Below, one piece after another: positions 1-6,000 of a DNA stretch of 6,374 nucleotides. The position numbers and the translations under genes were made by a program. The notes beneath the pieces were generated by a model that saw only the letters and a program-made list of their open reading frames with translations, was not told the origin of the DNA and searched no databases. The stretch's first letter is position 1. Each line of letters begins with the position of its first letter. Origin of the DNA: Candidatus Aenigmatarchaeota archaeon (lineage in GTDB: Archaea > Aenigmatarchaeota > Aenigmatarchaeia > QMZP01 > JAFGSV01); NCBI GenBank assembly GCA_030624445.1, contig JAUXKD010000027.1, forward strand, positions 1 through 6,374, given 5' to 3'.

Positions 1-344
1 TCGGCCTCTTGATTTCCCTTGAAGCCGGAAAGCAGTTCCCTTTGCGATTCTATGCACGAGTCTATGATCTTTTCCGGCTCGTCCAGTTCGACACCCTGCA
101 TGGTGTTTCCCAGCGTTTTCTCAACGACTCTCCAGCACACCATGCATCTGTTCGTGCACCATGCGACGCTGGGAGTCATCTGCAGGCAGCGGTGGCTTTC
201 GATCCCGTAGAATTTCTGCTTGTAGCAGTGTCCGTCATCCAGAAGAGCCCTCTTCGTCCAGTTGCATATCTTTACGGCCGAGTGGGTCCCCGCCATCCTG
301 TACTGCTGCCTTTCCAAAATTTTACGCAACTCTTCGGAAATCAT
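1..344 (-). CDS. taw1: tRNA 4-demethylwyosine synthase Taw1 (TYW1), N-terminal 114 residues, cut by window edge
   Basis: Reverse-strand frame opening at ATG 344-342 and running off the left edge. Taw1 is a radical SAM enzyme that condenses pyruvate with N1-methylguanosine-37 of tRNA-Phe to build the tricyclic 4-demethylwyosine. The radical SAM motif CxxxCxxC is seen at C63, C67 and C70, followed by a Trp-Arg. Three further cysteines, C27, C40 and C53, match the second [4Fe-4S] cluster set of the Methanocaldococcus enzyme (C26/C39/C52 as I recall), offset by one residue. K42 in the CYK triplet matches the lysine proposed to bind pyruvate. The stretch YGIESHRCLQMTP (residues 46-58) is a family signature. 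There is no flavodoxin domain before these motifs, as in archaea and unlike eukaryotic TYW1. An in-frame stop at 356-354 makes ATG 344 the only sensible start. About two thirds of the protein lies outside the window. Confidence 0.93.
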   Translation of the reverse strand, partial: MISEELRKILERQQYRMAGTHSAVKICNWTKRALLDDGHCYKQKFYGIESHRCLQMTPSVAWCTNRCMVCWRVVEKTLGNTMQGVELDEPEKIIDSCIESQRELLSGFKGNQEA

Positions 345-378
345 GCGTATTAATTAATTGTGCATTTTATAATCTATC
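345..378. promoter_or_regulatory. Divergent taw1/nadX promoter region with reciprocal TATA-like boxes
   Basis: Only 34 bases separate the two start codons. On the plus strand an A/T box (TATTAATTA, about 348-356) is centred near 26 bases before the nadX ATG. On the minus strand TTATAAAA (372 to 365) is centred near 25 bases before the taw1 ATG. Both distances fit archaeal TATA boxes driving leaderless mRNAs, so each box lies at or near the other gene's expected transcription start. No Shine-Dalgarno sequence is seen before either gene. Boxes and spacing are read from the sequence; promoter activity is inferred. Confidence 0.6.
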
Positions 379-1191
379 ATGGTCACAACCAGAGTTGGTA
401 TTCTGGGATGCGGCTCGATCGGAACAGTCCTTGCCAGATACATATCCAGGGAAAAGGATTTCACGCTCTGCTGCCTCCACGATACCACTTCAAAGAGAGC
501 CAGGAGCCTGGCAAAAAAGCTGAAGGAAAAGCCTAAGATAGCGAAAAGCGCCGACGATATGACTGACTGTGACCTGATCATAGAGGCGGCGTCCCGGGGC
601 GCCGTGGAAGATCACGCGCTCACGATGCTCGACCGCTGCGACCTGATGATAATGAGCGTTAGTGCATTTGCAGACCCGGACCTGTTCTCCCGGATAAAGA
701 AGAAGGCGGAAGAAAACGGCAGGAAGGTGTACATGCCTTCCGGCGCGATTGCCGGGCTGGATGCGGTAAGATCCGCGAACGTGGGGGAAATAAATAAAGT
801 GACCATCACGAGCAGAAAGCCGCCCGGGGGACTCGAGGGGGCACCCTGGATAAAGAAAAACGGCATAAGCCTGCGCAGCATCAAGAAGCCGACTGTTGTG
901 TTCGAGGGCAATGCGAAGAACGCCGCCAGGTGGTTCCCGAAGAACATAAACGTGGCTGTTACGCTGTCTCTGGCAGGCATAGGTGTGGAAAGGACGATGG
1001 TGAGGATAATCGCCGACCCGTTTTCCGATAAGAACGTGCATGAAATTTCGGTGGAGGGCGAATTCGGCACCCTTGAGACGAAGACGACCAACATGCCTTC
1101 ACCCAAAAACCTGAAAACGTCCCGACTGGCTGCGCTTTCGGCCATCGCGACGCTGAAGAAGATAAAAGAGAACATGCTGGTTGGTACGTGA
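379..1191 (+). CDS. nadX: L-aspartate dehydrogenase NadX (270 aa)
   Basis: Cytoplasmic NAD(P)-dependent enzyme that oxidises L-aspartate to iminoaspartate, which quinolinate synthase NadA uses in de novo NAD synthesis. It replaces the flavoprotein oxidase NadB. The N-terminal Rossmann motif GxGxxG is at G10, G12 and G15, with an acidic D35 after the second strand that may contact the cofactor ribose. The family signature PSGAIAGLDA is at 120-129, and FPKNINVAVTLSLAG at 186-200 is the conserved dimer/active-site segment. H221 in NVHEI is the likely catalytic histidine. The C-terminal SPKNLKTSRLAALSA (241-255) is also conserved. The length is slightly above the usual 235-270 residues. The ATG sits just after an A/T-rich box and needs no leader. 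nth follows 54 bases downstream. No nadA or nadC is in view, so pathway membership rests on family knowledge. Confidence 0.9.
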   Translation: MVTTRVGILGCGSIGTVLARYISREKDFTLCCLHDTTSKRARSLAKKLKEKPKIAKSADDMTDCDLIIEAASRGAVEDHALTMLDRCDLMIMSVSAFADPDLFSRIKKKAEENGRKVYMPSGAIAGLDAVRSANVGEINKVTITSRKPPGGLEGAPWIKKNGISLRSIKKPTVVFEGNAKNAARWFPKNINVAVTLSLAGIGVERTMVRIIADPFSDKNVHEISVEGEFGTLETKTTNMPSPKNLKTSRLAALSAIATLKKIKENMLVGT

Positions 1192-1212
1192 TCGGAACTG
1201 GCACCGACCGGC

Positions 1213-1225
1213 ATTATTTATTAAT
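1213..1225 (+). promoter_or_regulatory. TATA-like box for nth
   Basis: ATTATTTATTAAT lies in an otherwise GC-rich 54-base gap between nadX and nth. Its centre is about 27 bases before the nth ATG at 1246, the spacing expected for a leaderless archaeal transcript. There is no Shine-Dalgarno sequence before the ATG. This suggests nth can be transcribed independently of nadX, though read-through is not excluded. Confidence 0.55.
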
Positions 1226-1245
1226 CCGGGAGCGCTCTTTCTCAT

Positions 1246-1884
1246 ATGCCGGGAAAAATCCAAAAAATAGTTCTGGAGATGCGACGTCATGTCGGCGGAA
1301 GAGCGGCCGTGTGGCACGAAGAACCGTTCAAGGTGCTGATAGCAACCGTGCTTTCGCAGAGAACCAGGGACCAGAACACGAGGAGTGCGGCAGGAAGACT
1401 GTTCTCCAGATACAAGACACCGGGCGAGATAGCGAAGGCTCCTCTGAACGAGCTGGAAACCCTGATAAGGTCGAGCGGTTTCTACAAGGTCAAGGCCGAA
1501 AGAATAAAGAAAATCAGCCGGCAACTGCTTGACGAGTTCGCCGGGAAAGTGCCTCGAGGCAGGGATGAACTGCTTACCCTTGAAGGCGTGGGTCCTAAGA
1601 CTGCTGGATGCGTCCAGGTTTACGGCTTTGATGATTATGCACTTCCTGTGGATACGCACGTTCACAGGATTTCGAACAGGCTGGGACTGGTCGAAACCAG
1701 GAGTCCCGAAGAAACAGAACCCCATCTGAAGGAAGCGATACCCAGAAGATACTGGAAAGAGGTCAACCTTCTTATGATCAGGTTCGGTAATCTGGTTTGT
1801 CTCCCTCAAAAACCGAGATGCGGAATCTGCAGCCTGAAGGACGTGTGCGAGTACTACAAGAAAGTGGTCCGGCCGGATCTATAG
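1246..1884 (+). CDS. nth: Endonuclease III, DNA glycosylase/AP lyase (212 aa)
   Basis: Base excision repair enzyme that removes oxidised pyrimidines and nicks the abasic site by beta-elimination. The helix-hairpin-helix and catalytic lysine are seen in LEGVGPKTAG, with K118 matching E. coli K120. The catalytic aspartate is D136 in VDTHVHRISNRLGL, matching D138. The C-terminal [4Fe-4S] loop is complete: C185-x6-C192-x2-C195-x5-C201, the same spacing as E. coli and offset by two residues. The SQRTRDQNT segment (37-45) is of the archaeal type. Length equals the family norm, so the gene looks intact and functional. It converges on the minus-strand RDD gene and shares no obvious pathway with nadX. 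The related MutY and MIG-type glycosylases are less likely because both K118 and D136 are in Nth context. Confidence 0.94.
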   Translation: MPGKIQKIVLEMRRHVGGRAAVWHEEPFKVLIATVLSQRTRDQNTRSAAGRLFSRYKTPGEIAKAPLNELETLIRSSGFYKVKAERIKKISRQLLDEFAGKVPRGRDELLTLEGVGPKTAGCVQVYGFDDYALPVDTHVHRISNRLGLVETRSPEETEPHLKEAIPRRYWKEVNLLMIRFGNLVCLPQKPRCGICSLKDVCEYYKKVVRPDL

Positions 1885-1967
1885 TTCCGGGGCTTGCCAG
1901 TGACTTCAGCCTCTTGAGAATTTCCCCGTATCGCATCATAATACCAATTATGGATACCAATAGCTAT

Positions 1968-2021
1968 GAAGAAAAATTAAAGAAAATAAAGAACGTGTGA
2001 ATGCAAAAATCAAGCATTCAC
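1968..2021 (-). terminator. Terminator of the RDD gene: hairpin over the stop codon plus T-rich tract
   Basis: Read on the minus strand, an 8-bp perfect inverted repeat (GTGAATGC at 2021-2014 and GCATTCAC at 2004-1997, with a 9-base loop) spans the end of the RDD gene. The TGA stop (2012-2010) lies in the loop. It is followed by a pyrimidine-rich tract at 1993-1968 with several runs of three to five T. Archaeal termination mainly needs T-rich tracts, so the tract alone may suffice and the hairpin could be secondary. The rest of the convergent gap (1885-1967) shows no gene and no convincing terminator for nth. Confidence 0.6.
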
Positions 2022-2459
2022 CACAATGGTTTTTGCTGCCATGTCTCCAAGTCGTTGCTTCTTCTCGGACACCAGTACGATTATGAATCCTACCAGGTAA
2101 CCTCCGATTCCATCGACTATCCTGAGAATGGTTCTGATGAGCGCATCTCCATAGTTCGGGGCCTTCCCGTTTTCCTTGGTGACCTTGATCTGCATCAGCA
2201 TCTTTCCCAGGGTCTGTCCCTTGCCGTTTCCCTCGAAATACGTGAAATATCCCAAATTGACAAGAGCCATGAGCACAGCGTATCCCATCATTGCACCCAT
2301 ATAATTGAGCATTTGAGTCATATCAGTCATTCCTGTAAATGACACGGCGGCCGCATAAAGTCCCAACGGTAACGCTATTATAACTCCTACAACCCACAGA
2401 ACGATGGTGTCAGCGATGATGGCAACTATTCTTTTTCCAAGACCAGCATACTCAGCCAT
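2010..2459 (-). CDS. RDD-family integral membrane protein (149 aa)
   Basis: Small membrane protein with about three hydrophobic segments (numbering from the chosen start: roughly 11-40, 54-73 and 117-131). The RDD signature is visible: R10 and D17 in KRIVAIIADTI opening the first segment, GQTLGKMLMQIKV at 82-94, R109/R113/D116 before the last segment, and QRLGDMAAKTIVV near the end. The family's role is not settled; ion or solute transport has been proposed for some members, and I assign no substrate. I prefer ATG 2459 because GGAGG lies 8 bases before it and the protein then opens MAEYAGLGKR, as typical RDD proteins do. An in-frame ATG at 2474 would add five residues and place the SD inside the coding region. 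It is divergent from the nuclease gene across an A/T-rich gap and convergent with nth. Confidence 0.85.
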   Translation of the reverse strand: MAEYAGLGKRIVAIIADTIVLWVVGVIIALPLGLYAAAVSFTGMTDMTQMLNYMGAMMGYAVLMALVNLGYFTYFEGNGKGQTLGKMLMQIKVTKENGKAPNYGDALIRTILRIVDGIGGYLVGFIIVLVSEKKQRLGDMAAKTIVVNA

Positions 2460-2467
2460 AGATTTTT

Positions 2468-2472
2468 CCTCC
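2468..2472 (-). promoter_or_regulatory. Shine-Dalgarno sequence deciding the RDD start
   Basis: GGAGG on the minus strand, 8 bases before ATG 2459. It is the only clear ribosome binding site seen in the window; the other genes look leaderless. It overlaps the alternative ATG at 2474-2472, so using that upstream start would translate through the site. Confidence 0.55.
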
Positions 2473-2474
2473 AT

Positions 2475-2514
2475 TTTTAAATTTATTAATTTTTCGATTG
2501 GTAGCTTAAATAAA
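2475..2514. promoter_or_regulatory. A/T-rich divergent promoter region between RDD and nuclease genes
   Basis: This gap holds two A/T boxes: TTTATTAATTTTT (2482-2494) and TTAAATAAA (2506-2514). For the plus-strand nuclease, the first box lies about 28 bases before GTG 2516 and 37 before ATG 2525. For the minus-strand RDD gene, the second box would set a transcript start near 2484, which would include the GGAGG site. Each box could therefore serve the gene on the far side. Exact transcription starts cannot be fixed by eye. Confidence 0.45.
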
Positions 2515-2524
2515 TGTGGACATT

Positions 2525-2971
2525 ATGAAAAGGCAGTTCCCTGTAAAGACAATGGAAGACTTGGAAAAGCTGGGGCACAGGATGAAATGGCAGTGGTTCG
2601 AACGCCTCGTCGGGTGGGTTTTCGGGCAGAACGATTTCAACGTTTCTATTGGCATTGTCAAGAAGAACAGTCGCTTCAAGAGGCAGTACGACGTGATAGC
2701 AGAGGGACCGAGGCATGTCTTTGCCGTCGACTGCAAGCGATGGTCCGGCAACAGATACAAGGCATCGCAGGTCAGGAAGGCCGCCGACAGGCAGATAGAG
2801 AGAAGCCTTTTCCTGAGAAAAGACACGGATAAGGTCATAATCCCGCTGATAGTTACGCTTATGAAAGAGGATGTCACCGTTCATAGTGGCGTTCCTGTCG
2901 TCCCGGTGGAAATGCTCAACGCATTCTTAAACAGCTGGGAAGAGAGAGTCGACGAGATCAGACGAATATGA
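2525..2971 (+). CDS. Small PD-(D/E)XK (Mrr-like) nuclease-fold protein (148 aa)
   Basis: Stand-alone protein with the core of the restriction-endonuclease fold. The pattern from ATG 2525 is E26 in the first helix (WFERLVGWVF), D56 in RQYDVIAEG, then D69-C-K71 in VFAVDCKRW, which matches the E...D...(D/E)xK metal-binding site on successive strands. A helix with QIER (about 90-93) follows, then a hydrophobic strand (VIIPLIVTL) and VPVVPVEMLNAFLNSW near the C-terminus, a tail often seen in Mrr-like proteins. The core appears complete, but there is no added DNA-binding domain and no methyltransferase next to it. The fold call is good; DNA cleavage and the biological role (repair, recombination or defence) are unknown. 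GTG 2516 in the same frame would add three residues and is the alternative start. Confidence 0.75.
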   Translation: MKRQFPVKTMEDLEKLGHRMKWQWFERLVGWVFGQNDFNVSIGIVKKNSRFKRQYDVIAEGPRHVFAVDCKRWSGNRYKASQVRKAADRQIERSLFLRKDTDKVIIPLIVTLMKEDVTVHSGVPVVPVEMLNAFLNSWEERVDEIRRI

Positions 2972-3000
2972 TTATTTTTTTATTCTGGACCTGTATAAAT
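2972..3000 (+). promoter_or_regulatory. T7-containing A/T tract: nuclease terminator and protease promoter candidate
   Basis: Directly after the nuclease stop, TTATTTTTTTATT (2972-2984) contains seven T in a row (2975-2981), enough for archaeal intrinsic termination. It is also centred about 28 bases before the protease ATG at 3006, where a TATA box for a leaderless mRNA is expected. A more canonical TATAAAT at 2994-3000 is too close to that ATG and would place the start of transcription inside the signal-peptide codons. Both roles are inferred from position. Confidence 0.4.
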
Positions 3001-3005
3001 TCTAG

Positions 3006-6000
3006 ATGGTAAGGGGATTTATCTCAGTTGTACTGTTATCGGTGGTTGTCTTCTCCATTTCTATATGGGGAAGTGCAGCGGCTTTTCCCGGCATTCCAGA
3101 CATTACCAACATGCATGCCTTTGCCGAAAAGCTGGTGGGGATTAACACATCCTCGGCAGACGAACTCCCGTCGCACGTCCCGGGTGAAATAATAATAAAG
3201 CTCAAAGAGGGGGCACGGTTCCAGGGAACTTCCATGAAAACCGCTCACGTGGCGGTACAGGGGGGTGCTGATGATTCCTTAAACGCGGCGACCTCTCTTG
3301 AGAAAGCGAACAGGAAGTTCGGCGTTAAAAAAATACGCCCGGTATTCAGAGGGACAGAAAAAGAGGAATCAGGCCCGGGATTCCGGGTGAAAGCGGAAGG
3401 GTCAAGTCATTCGCAGGGCCTCTCGAGGATATACAAACTGAAGATCGACGAGGAAGCGGACATGGAATCCGTGATCGAGGAATACAATAAGAATCCTCTT
3501 GTGGAATATGCCGAGCCCAATTACATTTACCGTACCTTCGCGACCACTCCCAATGACCCCAATTTCGGACAGCAATGGGCCCACGTGAATATAGATTCCG
3601 AGAAAGCGTGGGACATCGAGACTGGGGATAGCGGAATAATAATTGCGGTAATAGACACGGGCGTCGACTGGGACCATCCTGACCTTGCCGCAAACATTTG
3701 GAACAACACGGACGAGGACTGCAATGTGAGCACAGACCTGGACGAAAATGGCTTTAATGGCGACTGCAGGGGCTACGACTTTGTTGATAACGCGACGTCA
3801 AAAGGATGTATAGACAATGACTGTGAAAACGAAGACAACAACCCCATGGACGATCACGGACACGGCACCCACGTCTCAGGAATTGCCGCCGCGGTTACGA
3901 ACAACGGCGTTGGGGTTGCGGGTGTCTGCTGGAACTGTAATATCATGGCTCTGAGAGCAGGTTTCAAACATTCTATGGGTGGTACCCTTGATGACGCTGA
4001 CGTGGCCCAGGCTATGTACTATGCGGCCGATAATGGTGCCGATGTCATGAGCATGAGCTTCGGCGGGTCGCAGTCGCAGCTGATGGAGGATGCATTGGAT
4101 TACGCTTATTCCGCCGGGGTTGTCCTGATAGCGTCGACAGGGAACAGCAATTCTTACAACCCCCAGTACCCGGCAGCCTACGATAACGTAATAGCGGTCT
4201 CATCCACAACCAATAGCGACGCCAAATCGTCCTTTTCCAATTACGGATACTGGGTGGACGTTTCGGCCCCCGGAAGCGAGATAAAAAGCACACTGTATAA
4301 CGACACCTACGAGACCTGGTCAGGTACATCAATGGCCGCTCCCCACGTCGCGGGTCTTGCAGGACTTATCCTCTCCAAGAATCCGTCTCTCTCCCAGGAA
4401 GACGTCCGGAAGATAATAAAGAGTGCCACCGACCCGATATCGACCGACAAGTACATGGGATTCGGCAGGATAAACGTTTACAAGGCTATACAGATAGATT
4501 CCGTGCCGGTGACGAACATATCGTCCCTTTCGATGGATGATGTGCTCAACGGCACTGTGGATATAATCGGTACAGCGAACGCTCTAAACTTCAAGAACTA
4601 CAGCATCATGTACGGTTCTGGTCTGTACCCGACCACGTGGACCGAAATTTACAGCTCTATTAACACAAAGGCGGACGAAAGTCTCGGCACGTGGAACACA
4701 ATCGACGTCCCGGACGGGGAATACACGGTAAGGCTTTTGGCCTACAAGACGGGAGGCTGGTCCGAAGACAAAGTGCTGGTCAGGACTCTTAACAACAGAA
4801 CCAAGTGTTTCAGTTGCGACGACTGCGAGTATAAGATAAACAGCGACCTGGCTACCACCTATTTCTCTCTCGACATCAATATTTCTGCAACTGGTAACTG
4901 TCTCGAATTAGACTCAAGGAATGATGCGGTCTTGGACTGTCTGGGTAATAAAATATCCGGTTCCGGAACCGATGAAGGCATTATGCTAAGTCTTAGTCAA
5001 AACATTACTATTCTCAACTGCCTTATCGAGAACTTCGACCGGGGGATAGGTCTATATTCGTCACGAAACATAAACCTTTCGGGAAACCGTATGAACGGCA
5101 ACAAAGAAGGTCTACATATATATGGTTCCACTTATGGTTCGAAACAATATTTCAACCACACCATTGATACTTCAAACAAAGTAGGCGGAAGAGACGTCAA
5201 CTATTATTTCGAATTTGATAACCAAGTTATAAATCTCGGGGGTCAGTCCGGTCATCTGGAGATTACCAATTCCAGAAATGTTACGGTTACGGGAAACGAC
5301 ATATACGGGGACGGAATGAAGCTTGCCTTTGTTACCAATTCTACGATATCGGGCAACACAATTAGCGATGCGTATATAGGGATAAACATCGATACGTCCT
5401 CAATGTTAAACAATTTTACTGGAAATACCATAACGAAAGACCCGGATAATTACGGTTTCTATTTCGATCCTTATTCGTTGACTGTGGAAAACTACATTGA
5501 CCAGAGCAACACCGTCAATTCAGAACCAATCATACTGTTGTTCAACGTTTCCGGAACCCCCGGATCACCTTTTGAGCCATCACCGTCTATTCTGACAGAA
5601 CCCAACACAACGAACATAGCCAAGATCACGGTGTATAGATCCAATTTTATCAGGATAAACGGCTTCACGTCTTCCAATAGCTTTGCAGGAATATACGTTT
5701 TGGAATCGAACAATGTCGAATTATCCTCGAACACACTCAATGACAATGACAATGGTATTATTATCTTTTATTCGAATAGCAGCATTATTTCAGGAAACAA
5801 TCTGGATAATAATTTTCTTATAGGGATAGCATCATCAATCTCTGTAAATAGTACAATCAGCGGAAACACAATCTCCAACACGCAGGCCTGCAGACTGATT
5901 TTCAATTTCTATGAATATGAATTCATCTTTGAACTTGGCGGGGTCCTCATAGGAGACGATAGTTTAGTAACAGCAAATAACATCTCTAACAACAATTGCT

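Noticed and set aside
9..353. Plus-strand 114-codon open frame at the left edge
   Set aside because: It lies antisense to taw1, whose reverse-strand product has all expected motifs; the plus-strand product shows no recognisable domain.
490..1214. Long minus-strand frames (183 and 200 codons) under nadX
   Set aside because: They are antisense to a well-supported dehydrogenase and their products are low-quality (Pro/Arg/His- or Ser/Phe-rich) without motifs.
1099..1809. Minus-strand 236-codon frame across nadX and nth
   Set aside because: It spans two opposite-strand genes with intact active sites, and no domain is recognisable.
379..1884. nadX-nth as a functional operon
   Set aside because: Same strand and only 54 bases apart, but nth has its own TATA-like box and the two functions are unrelated, so co-transcription is not supported beyond proximity.
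1888..1928. CGGGG/CCCCG inverted repeat after nth as a terminator
   Set aside because: Only five pairs with a loop of about 31 bases and no T-run after it; chance is a sufficient explanation.
1950..2000. Tiny plus-strand frame of 16 codons, MDTNSYEEKLKKIKNV
   Set aside because: Its Lys/Glu-rich end is just the complement of the T-rich terminator of the RDD gene; there is no RBS or convincing TATA box at the right distance.
2001..2342. Plus-strand 113-codon His/Ser-rich frame
   Set aside because: It is antisense to the RDD gene, whose signature residues and membrane segments are clear.
3346..3733. Overlapping minus-strand frames inside the protease propeptide and catalytic region
   Set aside because: Shadows of a gene with a complete S8 catalytic set; no start signals or domains of their own.
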